This document shows positions 26,065 through 34,058 of a DNA stretch of 42,684 nucleotides, in pieces. This DNA comes from Fimenecus sp045613065 (GTDB taxonomy: Bacteria; Bacillota; Clostridia; Oscillospirales; Acutalibacteraceae): assembly GCA_045613065.1 (NCBI GenBank), contig JAZLAH010000018.1, positions 1-42,684 on the forward strand, written 5' to 3'. The notes under the pieces are model-generated. The model saw only the letters and a list, made by a program, of their open reading frames with translations, was not told the DNA's origin and did no database searches. Position 1 is the stretch's first letter; each line of letters starts with the position of its first letter. The position numbers and the translations under genes are program-made.

Positions 26065-26791
26065 CATAATGACACTTTTCCCTGATATGTGTGAAAGCGT
26101 GCTTTCCGAAAGTATTATCGGAAGAGCAAGGGAAAAAGGATATGTGGAAATAAATTGTATAAATATAAGAGATTATACTATCGACAAGCACCGTCGTGTG
26201 GATGATGCCCCATATGGTGGTGGTATGGGTATGCTTATGCAGACTCAGCCTATTGCAGAGTGTTATAAGGCAATTTGTGAGAAAAGTGACAATAAGAATC
26301 ATCTTATTTATATGTCACCATGTGGTGAAGTTCTCACACAAAAAAAGGTAAAAGAACTTGCATCGATGGATGAAATAACAATTCTTTGTGGTCACTATGA
26401 GGGTGTTGACCAGCGTGTTATTGACACTTTGGTTGACGAACAGATTTCAATTGGTGACTATGTCCTCACTGGCGGTGAATTACCTGCACTTGTACTTGCA
26501 GATTCAATCTCAAGAATGTTAGAGGGTGTTTTGCCAAATGATGAGGCGAAAGAACTTGAAAGTCACTATAACGGACTTTTAGAATATCCTCAATACACAC
26601 GACCATATGAATGGAATGGTCTGAAAGTCCCTGATGTTCTGATTTCAGGACACCATGGGAATGTTGACAAATGGCGTCGTGAACAATCACTTATTATGAC
26701 AGCAAAATACAGACCGGATATGCTTGAAAAGGCAGATATAACAGAGAAGGAAAAAGTTTTTTTAGAAAATTGGAAAAAGACTGTTGAATAA
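26054..26791 (+). CDS. trmD: tRNA (guanine(37)-N1)-methyltransferase
   Basis: SPOUT-class methyltransferase that makes m1G37 in tRNAs and so prevents +1 frameshifts. The 245-aa product begins MKINIMTLFPDMC and contains YGGGMGMLMQ (about 57-66) and the knot and SAM loop DYVLTGGELPALVLADSISR (about 135-154). ATG 26054 is chosen over TTG 26048. Overlap with rimM suggests coupling. rplS, the usual next gene, is absent. Confidence 0.96.
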   Translation: MKINIMTLFPDMCESVLSESIIGRAREKGYVEINCINIRDYTIDKHRRVDDAPYGGGMGMLMQTQPIAECYKAICEKSDNKNHLIYMSPCGEVLTQKKVKELASMDEITILCGHYEGVDQRVIDTLVDEQISIGDYVLTGGELPALVLADSISRMLEGVLPNDEAKELESHYNGLLEYPQYTRPYEWNGLKVPDVLISGHHGNVDKWRREQSLIMTAKYRPDMLEKADITEKEKVFLENWKKTVE

Positions 26792-26812
26792 CCTGTCTGT
26801 CTTTTGTAAAAT
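26784..26812 (+). promoter_or_regulatory. Candidate promoter of the polysaccharide deacetylase gene
   Basis: TTGAAT, 17 bases, TAAAAT. The -35 box overlaps the last codons and stop of trmD. The expected start is near 26819, 25 bases before the GTG start. Confidence 0.5.
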
Positions 26813-26843
26813 ATAGACACAGCATACAATAAGGAAGATTAAT

Positions 26844-27854
26844 GTGGAAATAAAAGTTGTGACAAAATCAGAGATTATTAAATATGTTGCAGTGGTACTT
26901 GCTTTTGTTCTTTTGATTACATCTTTTGTTTTTGGGGTGAAAAACAATAATACAAAGCAGCAAAATGAACAGTTGAGTAGTCAACTTGCAGAAAATGAAT
27001 TACTTCTTGAAGAGAAAATATCAGAAAACAAAATTCTCCATGAAGAAAATAGTAGCCTTGAAAAATTATATAAGGATGCACTTGATGTTAATAATTATCA
27101 AAAGAGTGTAGTGGAAGACCTTAATAAACAGATTGAAAAGTTGGAAAAAGAGCTTTCAAAAAAAAATAAAGGTAAGGAAACTACAACAAAAAAGAAAGAA
27201 AACGATGCTGTTTTTCCTGAACCAATACCAGCAAAGGAAAAAACAGTTTATCTCACTTTCGATGATGGTCCATGTCAGTTTACTACGGAAATTCTTGATA
27301 TTTTAGATAAATATAATGTTAAGGCAACTTTTTTCGTTGTGAATGGAAAATATAATAGTGTTATGAAAGATATTGTTGACAGAGGTCATAAAATAGGACT
27401 TCATTGTTATAAACATGTCTATTCTGAAATCTATGCTTCTGATGAAGCTTATTATAAGGATTTAAAGAAAATATCTGATGTGGTAAAAAAAGAAACAGGT
27501 GTAGAGGCTGATATTATTCGTTTCCCAGGTGGCGGAAGTAACACAATCAGCAAAAAATATTCAAAAGATATTATGACTCGTCTTACAAAATCGGTAACTG
27601 AAAAAGGTTATGCATATTTCGACTGGAATTGTTACAATGGTGATGCTGATGGTGTGAAGAGTGTTGTAAAACAAGTTGAAAATTGTAGTAAATTTCCAAG
27701 AGATGCAAAGAATATTGTAGTTTTGATGCATGATAATAAGGAAGCTACGGTGAAAGCATTACCTAAGATTATCGAATATTATAAGAGTTGTGGAATGACC
27801 TTTGGAGTTCTTCAAAAAGATACAAAGTTTAACAATCATACTGTTTATAATTGA
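26844..27854 (+). CDS. Membrane-anchored polysaccharide (peptidoglycan) deacetylase
   Basis: A 336-aa NodB/CE4 enzyme expected to remove N-acetyl groups from peptidoglycan GlcNAc or MurNAc outside the cell. An N-terminal transmembrane helix (about 13-34) is followed by a coiled coil (about 38-105), a Lys/Thr linker and the NodB domain (about 130-325). Metal and catalytic motifs are complete: TFDDGP, HCYKH (Cys where Ser or Thr is usual), RFPGG, DWN and LMHD. The start is GTG with AAGGAAG upstream. It stands where rplS is normally found. Substrate is inferred from family and location. Confidence 0.88.
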   Translation: MEIKVVTKSEIIKYVAVVLAFVLLITSFVFGVKNNNTKQQNEQLSSQLAENELLLEEKISENKILHEENSSLEKLYKDALDVNNYQKSVVEDLNKQIEKLEKELSKKNKGKETTTKKKENDAVFPEPIPAKEKTVYLTFDDGPCQFTTEILDILDKYNVKATFFVVNGKYNSVMKDIVDRGHKIGLHCYKHVYSEIYASDEAYYKDLKKISDVVKKETGVEADIIRFPGGGSNTISKKYSKDIMTRLTKSVTEKGYAYFDWNCYNGDADGVKSVVKQVENCSKFPRDAKNIVVLMHDNKEATVKALPKIIEYYKSCGMTFGVLQKDTKFNNHTVYN

Positions 27855-27985
27855 TAAAATATTGAAGTTATACAAAAAATGTCAAGAATTATGGCAAAAA
27901 TGCACAAACTTATTTATTGTGAAAATGGTGTTTTTGTTTTTATGACTGAATTATTGTTTTGGAGGCAAAAGTGCGACTTTTTTCG

Positions 27986-28013
27986 TTGACGAGGAAAAGT
28001 TTTGTGGTATAAT
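27986..28013 (+). promoter_or_regulatory. Promoter of the HPr gene
   Basis: TTGACG and TATAAT, 16 bases apart, within the 221-bp gap before the HPr gene. Start expected near 28020, about 56 bases before the ATG. The rest of the gap (27855-27985) shows no recognisable element. Confidence 0.75.
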
Positions 28014-28075
28014 ATATTAGTAACAAAGGTGTATAAATCTGTTATTTTATATTTTTCATTTGGGAGAATGAGTTT

Positions 28076-28339
28076 ATGTATACTAAAGATGTAGAAGTTA
28101 AAAATCAAGTTGGTTTGCACGCACGTCCTGCAACTTTTTTCATTCAGAAGGCTAATGAATTTAAATCATCAATCTGGGTTGAAAAGGAAGATAGAAGAGT
28201 AAATGCAAAGAGTCTTCTTGGTGTTCTTTCACTTGGTATTATGGGTGGAACAACAATTCGTATTCTTGCAGGTGGTCCTGACGAAGAACAGGCTGTTGAA
28301 GAGCTTGTTAAACTTGTTGAATCAGGTTTTGCTGAATAA
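28076..28339 (+). CDS. ptsH: HPr family phosphocarrier protein
   Basis: An 87-aa HPr. His15 in GLHARPA is the site phosphorylated by Enzyme I in sugar transport, and Ser46 in AKSLLGV is the site used by HPr kinase in carbon catabolite repression; having both marks it as HPr rather than Crh. It stands alone between its own promoter and terminator, with no ptsI beside it. GGGAG lies upstream of the ATG. Confidence 0.93.
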   Translation: MYTKDVEVKNQVGLHARPATFFIQKANEFKSSIWVEKEDRRVNAKSLLGVLSLGIMGGTTIRILAGGPDEEQAVEELVKLVESGFAE

Positions 28340-28352
28340 TCAAACAGAATTT

Positions 28353-28387
28353 AGCACACTACGATATGTGGTGTGCTTTATTTTTTT
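28353..28387 (+). terminator. Terminator after the HPr gene
   Basis: A 10-bp stem, 28353-28362 with 28368-28377, loop GATAT, followed by TTTATTTTTTT. Confidence 0.92.
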
Positions 28388-28437
28388 GTAATTATGTGAT
28401 ATATTAATTGTAAACTACTTTTCAGGAGGTGAATTCT

Positions 28438-30273
28438 GTGAATGAAAAACTTAGTGTTTTGCGTGAAAAATCAATGAAATTACCACTTGCTCCCGGTGTT
28501 TATATAATGAAAAATAAACAAGGGAAAATTATTTATATTGGTAAGGCAAAAAAACTTAAAAATCGTGTAAGTCAGTATTTTGGTTCACAGAATAAACATT
28601 CTGTAAAAGTACGCAAAATGGTTGAGAATGTTGATGACTTTGACTATATTCTCACCGATTCCGAATTTGAAGCGTTAGTTCTTGAAGCAAGTCTTATTAA
28701 GCAGAATCAACCGAAATATAATATCCTTTTGAAAGACGATAAAGGATATAGTTATATAAAAGTAACAAACGAGCCATATAGAAAAATTACTGCAGTTCTT
28801 CAAAAAGATGACGATACAGCGGATTATATAGGACCATTTACAAGCTCATATTCAGTTAAACAATCTGTTGATGAGGCAAATAAGATTTTTAAATTGCCAC
28901 AGTGTAATAAATCTTTTCCAAGGGATTTCAAAAAAGGCAGACCTTGTCTTAATTTCCATATAAATCGTTGTATGGGTGTATGCACAGGCAAAATCTCAAA
29001 AGCAGAATATGACGAAGCAGTGGAAGACGCCCTTGATTTTCTCAATGGAGATATTACTAAAATCGTAAAAGAATTAAAAATCAAGATGAATACTTGTGCA
29101 GAAAATCTCGATTTTGAAAATGCAGGAAAGTATCGTGACAGAATACGTGCTATCGAAAATATGCAGCTTAAGCAAAAGGTTGTTACTGAAACAGGTGTTT
29201 CCAAGGATATTTTTGCTGTTACTGCAAATGAACAGGATATCTGTATAACAGTTCTTCGATATGATAAAGGACGACTTTGCGATAGTGAATATTTTTTCTT
29301 TGATTCCGAAAAAATGGTGGAAAATATCAGATGTAATTTCCTTATTCAGTATTACGGAATGAATCGTGCAGTACCACATAAAATTTTGGTTGATGAAGAA
29401 TTTGAGGATATGGAGTTGCTTGCTGAACACCTGACAAATGTACGAGGAAAGAAATGTGAAATTTCGGTTCCACAAAGAGGTGAGGGACTCAAGCTCGTTA
29501 ATATGTGCCGTGAAAATGCATATGAAAAACTTGCACAGAAAAAAGGTAAACAATCTTCGGAAATCAAGTCGTTAGAAGAACTTAAAAACCTTTTAGGACT
29601 CTCAAAAACACCTGAATATATTGAGTCCTATGACATTTCACATACAGGTGGCGAGGATAATGTTGCTGGTATGGTGGTTTTTAAAAATGGCAGACCTTTG
29701 AAAAGAGCATATCGTACATTTAATATTAAATCTTTTGCAGGACAAGATGATTATGGTTCAATGCGAGAGGTCTTGTCACGAAGATTCCAAGAGTATTTTA
29801 AGTATAAGGACCAGAATCTTGATGAGGGATTTGGAAAACTTCCTGATTTGATTCTTCTCGACGGTGGTAAGGGTCAGGTAAATGTTGTACGAGAAATTCT
29901 TGTTGAAAAGAATTTGCAGATTCCATTATTCGGTATGGTTAAGGACTCAAAGCATAAAACAAGAGCAATCACAGGTGATGGTGGAGAAATTGCAATAAAC
30001 TCTATGCGAAGTGCGTTTACTCTCGTGTCTGAAATTCAGGAAGAGGTTCATCGTTTTTCTGTTGGATTTCATCACAAAAAACATACAAAACGGGGACTTG
30101 AACTGTCACTAACAAAAATTGATGGTATTGGTGAAAAGAAAGCAAAAGAGCTTCTAAGAACCTTTAAAACCATTAAAAATATAAAATCAGCAAGTGTGGA
30201 AGAACTTCAAAAGGTAAAAGGAATAAACAGACAACTTGCAGAAAAAATCTACGAATTTTACAGTGAGGAATAA
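28438..30273 (+). CDS. uvrC: Excinuclease ABC subunit C
   Basis: Nuclease of nucleotide excision repair that cuts on both sides of a lesion in the UvrB-DNA complex. The 611-aa product has an N-terminal GIY-YIG domain (APGVYIMK, IIYIGKAKKLKNRV, about 18-46), a Cys cluster in the middle, a UVR motif (about 205-240) for UvrB binding, the RNase H-like domain (ESYDISHTGGEDNVAGMVVF, LILLDGGKGQV) and two helix-hairpin-helix motifs at the C-terminus. GTG 28438 is chosen because AGGAGG (28424-28429) overlaps the other in-frame GTG at 28429. Confidence 0.97.
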   Translation: MNEKLSVLREKSMKLPLAPGVYIMKNKQGKIIYIGKAKKLKNRVSQYFGSQNKHSVKVRKMVENVDDFDYILTDSEFEALVLEASLIKQNQPKYNILLKDDKGYSYIKVTNEPYRKITAVLQKDDDTADYIGPFTSSYSVKQSVDEANKIFKLPQCNKSFPRDFKKGRPCLNFHINRCMGVCTGKISKAEYDEAVEDALDFLNGDITKIVKELKIKMNTCAENLDFENAGKYRDRIRAIENMQLKQKVVTETGVSKDIFAVTANEQDICITVLRYDKGRLCDSEYFFFDSEKMVENIRCNFLIQYYGMNRAVPHKILVDEEFEDMELLAEHLTNVRGKKCEISVPQRGEGLKLVNMCRENAYEKLAQKKGKQSSEIKSLEELKNLLGLSKTPEYIESYDISHTGGEDNVAGMVVFKNGRPLKRAYRTFNIKSFAGQDDYGSMREVLSRRFQEYFKYKDQNLDEGFGKLPDLILLDGGKGQVNVVREILVEKNLQIPLFGMVKDSKHKTRAITGDGGEIAINSMRSAFTLVSEIQEEVHRFSVGFHHKKHTKRGLELSLTKIDGIGEKKAKELLRTFKTIKNIKSASVEELQKVKGINRQLAEKIYEFYSEE

Positions 30274-30275
30274 AA

Positions 30276-30938
30276 ATGATTGATACAATAATTTTCGATT
30301 TGGACGGAACACTTCTTAATACATTGGAAGACCTTATGGATAGCGTGAATTTTGCTTTGGAAAGACAAGGTTATCCTTTACGTAATTTAAGTGAAATCCG
30401 TTCATTTGTAGGTAACGGAATCCGTCTTTTAATGGAAAGAGCCGTTCCTGAAGATGTAATTGGAACAGATACATTTGAAATTTGTTTCAAGGATTTTTGC
30501 GATTATTATAAAGTTCATATGGAGGATAAAACAGCACCATATGATGGTATAAATGAAATGCTTACTAACATAAAGAAAGCAGGTTTTAAAACTGCTATTG
30601 TGACAAATAAAGCTGATTTTGCAGCACAGGATTTGTGTAAGAGAATGTTTGGTGACAACATTGATTTGGTTGTTGGTAGCAGTGATGACAGACCAAATAA
30701 ACCTGCACCTGATGGTGTTTACTATGCTCTTGAAAAGATGGATAGTAAGCTTGAAAACACAATTTTTGTAGGTGATGCTGATACAGATATTCTTACTGCA
30801 AAGAATGCAGGACTTCCTTCAATCGGTGTACTCTGGGGATTCCGTGACCGTGAAATAATTGAGGCTGAGGGTGCAGAATATATCGTTGAGTCAGTAAAAG
30901 AGCTTGAAAATACACTTATTTGTTTAAAAAACGCTTGA
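30276..30938 (+). CDS. gph: HAD family hydrolase, phosphoglycolate phosphatase type
   Basis: A 220-aa haloacid dehalogenase-like phosphatase. Motif I is FDLDGTLLNT (7-16), motif II VTNK (about 108-111) and motif III GDADTD (about 167-172), with a small helical cap between I and II as in Gph. Substrate cannot be told from sequence; phosphoglycolate from repair of damaged DNA ends or pyrophosphate are possible. It follows uvrC by two bases and is probably in the same transcript. Confidence 0.85.
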   Translation: MIDTIIFDLDGTLLNTLEDLMDSVNFALERQGYPLRNLSEIRSFVGNGIRLLMERAVPEDVIGTDTFEICFKDFCDYYKVHMEDKTAPYDGINEMLTNIKKAGFKTAIVTNKADFAAQDLCKRMFGDNIDLVVGSSDDRPNKPAPDGVYYALEKMDSKLENTIFVGDADTDILTAKNAGLPSIGVLWGFRDREIIEAEGAEYIVESVKELENTLICLKNA

Positions 30939-30964
30939 TTTTGTCATAATATTTATAAAATAAT

Positions 30965-30993
30965 TTGACAAATACAGGTAAAAATGCGATAAT
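30965..30993 (+). promoter_or_regulatory. Promoter of the rsmD-coaD operon
   Basis: TTGACA, 17 bases, GATAAT with an extended TGC before it. Start expected near 31000. AGGTA and TACCT flank the -10 region as a small inverted repeat. Confidence 0.75.
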
Positions 30994-31026
30994 AATTATA
31001 CCTATTTTACACAATGGAGCGAATGT

Positions 31027-31566
31027 ATGAGAGTAATAACAGGTGAAGCAAGAGGCAGAAAACTTATTACACTTGAGGGTGAGGATGTTCGTCCTACTAC
31101 CGATAGGGTAAAGGAAAGTATTTTTAATATCATTCAGTTTGATGTTGAGGGTGCTTCTGTTCTTGATTTGTTTGCAGGTTCAGGACAGTTGGGCATCGAG
31201 GCTTTGAGTCGTGGTGCAAAGCATTGTACCTTTGTTGACTCATCAAATCGTTCAATAGATGTTGTAAGACAGAATCTTAAAACTGTGGGATTTGAAAAAA
31301 GAGCAAGTGTTTTCTGTGGTGATGGTAAAATGTATATTACTTTAAGCCATGATAAATTTGATATTGCTTTTCTTGACCCACCATATAATAAACAGATTAT
31401 TGACAGTGTTTTACCTGCTGTTGCCGAGAAGATGACTGATTATGGTGTAATTCTCTGTGAAAGTGAATTAAGAGAAGTTTTACCTGAATCAGCAGGTGAC
31501 TTACAAAAACATCGTGAATATAAATATGGTAAAATCAAAGTTACTTCGTACAGAAAGAATAAGTGA
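31027..31566 (+). CDS. rsmD: 16S rRNA (guanine(966)-N2)-methyltransferase RsmD
   Basis: A 179-aa SAM-dependent methyltransferase. MRVITGEARGRKL at the N-terminus, VLDLFAGSGQLGIEALSRGA (SAM-binding motif I, about 46-65) and the catalytic LDPPYNK (about 116-122) are diagnostic. GGAG lies seven bases before the ATG. coaD follows, an association conserved across Firmicutes. Confidence 0.95.
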   Translation: MRVITGEARGRKLITLEGEDVRPTTDRVKESIFNIIQFDVEGASVLDLFAGSGQLGIEALSRGAKHCTFVDSSNRSIDVVRQNLKTVGFEKRASVFCGDGKMYITLSHDKFDIAFLDPPYNKQIIDSVLPAVAEKMTDYGVILCESELREVLPESAGDLQKHREYKYGKIKVTSYRKNK

Positions 31567-31571
31567 AAAAT

Positions 31572-32066
31572 ATGAGAACTGTAATTTGTCCGGGAAGTTT
31601 TGACCCTGTTACTAACGGGCATCTTGATATTATCAGAAGAAGTTCAAAGTTGTTTGATAAGGTTATCGTTGTTGTAATGAAAAACCCATCAAAAACTAAT
31701 TTTTGCTTCTCACCTGAGGAACGAGCTGAACTCATTTCCCGTTGTATAAAGGATTTCGATAATGTTGAGGTTGACATTTACGAAGGACTCCTTGCTGAAT
31801 ATGCAAAAATGAAAAATGCTGTTGCAGTTGTTAAGGGACTTCGTGCGGTGTCTGACTTTGAATACGAATTTCAACAGGCACAGATGAATAAAAAACTCAA
31901 TAGTGAGCTTGAAACAGTGTTTATCAATACAAGAGTTGAAAATCTTTATTTAAGCTCAAGTGCAGTAAAGCAAATTTGCGAATTAGGTGGGGATATAAGT
32001 GATTTTGTCCCTCAGATAATTTGTGAAGATATAGTAGAAAGAATTAAACGAGGTGTAGGAAAATGA
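31572..32066 (+). CDS. coaD: Phosphopantetheine adenylyltransferase
   Basis: Fourth step of coenzyme A synthesis; it adenylates 4'-phosphopantetheine to dephospho-CoA. The 164-aa protein has PGSFDPVTNGHLDII with the TNGH motif (14-17) and the C-terminal NLYLSSSAVKQI (about 125-136). ATG 31572 gives the family's usual N-terminus; GTG 31563, overlapping the rsmD stop, is the alternative. It overlaps the next gene by 4 bp. Confidence 0.96.
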   Translation: MRTVICPGSFDPVTNGHLDIIRRSSKLFDKVIVVVMKNPSKTNFCFSPEERAELISRCIKDFDNVEVDIYEGLLAEYAKMKNAVAVVKGLRAVSDFEYEFQQAQMNKKLNSELETVFINTRVENLYLSSSAVKQICELGGDISDFVPQIICEDIVERIKRGVGK

Positions 32067-32596
32067 CAATAGAAAACTTACTTGAAGAGATTGAGGCTAT
32101 ACTTGAGGAAGGAAAAACAGTTCCTTTTACATCAAACCTTTTAGTTGATGCTCAGGCAATTAAAACAGCTATTGAGGACATCAGACTTAATATGCCTGAA
32201 GAACTTATGCAGGCAAGAAAAATTGCTTCAGAAAGAAAGGAAATTCTTACAGGTGCACAGGATAATGCTGACAAGATTATTGAACAGGCACACGTAAGAG
32301 CAAAAGAAATCATTTCCGAGGACGAAATTACAAGAGGCGCTGAAATGCATGCTGAAGAGATTATCCAGCAGGCAAGACAGACTGCTAATGAGATTGTTGA
32401 ACAGGCAAGAGCTTCTGCAACTGAACTTACAGAGCAGGCAAGAAACTGGTCAAAAGAAATGCGTCAGAGTGCAAGCGAATATGTTGAAAGCATTGTTGCT
32501 GTTGCTGATGAAACTCTTACAAATTCAGTTAATGAAATCCGTCGTGCTCGTCAGCATTTAAAGGCTGCATCTCAGTCAAAACGCGTTGATGAATAA
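32063..32596 (+). CDS. Coiled-coil protein of unknown function downstream of coaD
   Basis: A 177-aa, almost entirely helical hydrophilic protein with no signal peptide. Residues about 50-165 form a long heptad-rich coiled coil with the recurring motif (E/Q)QAR-x-x-A, resembling stalk-like subunits of rotary ATPases or DivIVA-type scaffolds. Similar proteins are often found after coaD in Clostridia and get labels such as ATPase, but no nucleotide-binding motif is visible. ATGA overlap with coaD and AGGAAA upstream indicate coupling. A structural or scaffold role is inference only. Confidence 0.75.
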   Translation: MTIENLLEEIEAILEEGKTVPFTSNLLVDAQAIKTAIEDIRLNMPEELMQARKIASERKEILTGAQDNADKIIEQAHVRAKEIISEDEITRGAEMHAEEIIQQARQTANEIVEQARASATELTEQARNWSKEMRQSASEYVESIVAVADETLTNSVNEIRRARQHLKAASQSKRVDE

Positions 32597-32624
32597 AGCA
32601 TAAAGATTTAATATCATAAGAAGC

Positions 32625-32675
32625 ACACCTCGTAGCATATTTATTTATATAAATTGTGTTCGAGGTGTTTCTTTT
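32625..32675 (+). terminator. Terminator whose 3' arm is the next gene's ribosome site
   Basis: ACACCTCG (32625-32632) pairs with CGAGGTGT (32661-32668); the 28-base interior can fold a second A/T stem (ATTTAT/ATAAAT). TTTCTTTT follows and runs into the ATG at 32676. The SD sequence GAGGTG lies in the 3' arm. Confidence 0.75.
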
Positions 32676-33158
32676 ATGTTCGTGTATTCTGTAAAAACAA
32701 GACAGATTAAAGTAATATTGTTGATGGGATTTGTATTGTTTACAGCAGTTTCCCTGTTTATCCTTTCAAGTGAGAGCCAGGAAACAGTCAGCAAAAATGA
32801 TATGAATTTGTCAGCAGAAACCCATAAAGAACGAATGAGCTTTATATCGCAGTTTGGTTGGCAGGTGGACGAAGAACCTGTTCAGGTTAAAGAGGTTATT
32901 ATTCCAACAGAGACTGATGATGTATATACTGCTTATAATGACATTCAGCGTTCACAGGGATTTGATTTGACTGAATTTGCAGGAGAACGAGCAAAATGTT
33001 GGACATATACTGTAAAAAATTATGAAGGGTATGAAAATCAGGAGTGTATTCACGCTAATATATTGGTTTATGACGGAAAAGTGATTGGCGGAGATATCTG
33101 TTCCGTAGAACTTGATGGCTTTATGCACGGATTTTCAGGAAAAAATGGAAAGACTTGA
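32676..33158 (+). CDS. DUF4830-like membrane-anchored protein
   Basis: A 160-aa protein with a basic N-terminus, one transmembrane helix (about 13-32) and an outer domain. SFISQFGWQVDEEPVQVKE, IPTETDDVYTAYNDIQRSQG and ILVYDGKVIGGDICSVELDG match what I know of the DUF4830 family, common in Clostridia and of unknown role. Its only visible ribosome site is buried in the preceding terminator hairpin. The 3' end overlaps the pseudouridine synthase gene by 14 bp, suggesting coupling. Confidence 0.8.
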   Translation: MFVYSVKTRQIKVILLMGFVLFTAVSLFILSSESQETVSKNDMNLSAETHKERMSFISQFGWQVDEEPVQVKEVIIPTETDDVYTAYNDIQRSQGFDLTEFAGERAKCWTYTVKNYEGYENQECIHANILVYDGKVIGGDICSVELDGFMHGFSGKNGKT

Positions 33159-33867
33159 TAAAATACTTGCTTCTCAGGGTGCATTGTCCCGAAAAGAAGT
33201 AAAGGAAATGATAAGAAAGGGTAGAATTACCCTGAATGGTACTGTCATCAAAGACAGTTCAGTAAAAATTGATGAGAATAATGATAAGGTTTCAGTTGAT
33301 GGCGTTGAGCTTGTCCTTAAAAAGCATATTTATATAATGCTTAATAAACCACAGGGTGTTGTGTCTGCAAGTGACAGTGATACTGATGAAACTGTTGTTG
33401 ATTTAGTGCCTGATGAACTTTTCCGTAAAGGACTTTTTCCTGCAGGACGACTTGACAAGGATACAACGGGATTTGTGCTGATAACAGATGATGGTGATTT
33501 TGCTCACAAAATCCTTTCACCAAAAAATCATATCTTCAAAACATATATTGCAGAACTTGAACATAAGCTTTCACCACAGGATATAAAATCTCTTGAAAAT
33601 GGAATTACCCTTGGAGATGGTACAGAGCTTAAGGAGTCAAAAGTGGAAGTTGTCGAGGATACGGACATGCCATTAGTGAGAATTATGATTTGTGAAGGCA
33701 AGTACCATCAGGTAAAAAGAATGTTTGCAGCAACGGGAAATAAGGTCTTGTCACTTCATCGTGAAAAGATGGGTAATCTTTATCTTGATGAGAGCCTAAA
33801 ACCTGGTGAATGTCGTGAAATTACACCTGACGAGCTTAAAGAAATTACATCTAAGCAGAATTTTTAG
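33145..33867 (+). CDS. 16S rRNA pseudouridine synthase, RsuA/RluB family
   Basis: A 240-aa enzyme with an N-terminal S4 RNA-binding domain (MERLDKILASQG to about residue 60) and the catalytic domain with GRLDKDTTGFVLITDDGD, where the Asp of RLD is the nucleophile. Length and the motif IYIMLNKPQGVVSA fit RsuA (Psi516 of 16S rRNA); RluB or RluE specificity cannot be excluded. ATG 33145 is chosen over the upstream in-frame ATG at 33112 because it opens the S4 domain and has CAGGA upstream. Confidence 0.9.
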   Translation: MERLDKILASQGALSRKEVKEMIRKGRITLNGTVIKDSSVKIDENNDKVSVDGVELVLKKHIYIMLNKPQGVVSASDSDTDETVVDLVPDELFRKGLFPAGRLDKDTTGFVLITDDGDFAHKILSPKNHIFKTYIAELEHKLSPQDIKSLENGITLGDGTELKESKVEVVEDTDMPLVRIMICEGKYHQVKRMFAATGNKVLSLHREKMGNLYLDESLKPGECREITPDELKEITSKQNF

Positions 33868-33985
33868 TCATTTTTAACAATAAAAGTTCGAGATAAAAAA
33901 CAACTAAAATGCGTGGATTGTACAAAAAAATCTGAAATTTTTGTGTAAAATGATTGAAAAAAGTTGAAAAATATCAAAAATTCAC

Positions 33986-34014
33986 TTGCAAAAACAGATT
34001 TTATTGTGTAAAAT
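33986..34014 (+). promoter_or_regulatory. Promoter of the PucR-type regulator
   Basis: TTGCAA, 17 bases, TAAAAT, start near 34021. A second TTGTGTAAAAT-like segment lies upstream at about 33939-33952 without a -35 box. The rest of the gap 33868-34058 shows no other element. Confidence 0.65.
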
Positions 34015-34058
34015 ACATAGTGTTCTAATTGTGATTTTGTATAAAAGGTGGTAAAACG

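Noticed and set aside
27971..28012. Tiny ORF (13 codons) with GGAGG before a GTG, upstream of the HPr gene
   Set aside because: Its stop overlaps the -10 box of the HPr promoter, so it would not be on that transcript, and nothing shows transcription from further upstream.
33936..33957. A second promoter (TTGTGTAAAAT-like) before the PucR-type regulator
   Set aside because: The nearest -35-like TTGTAC is about 22 bases away, too far for sigma-A.
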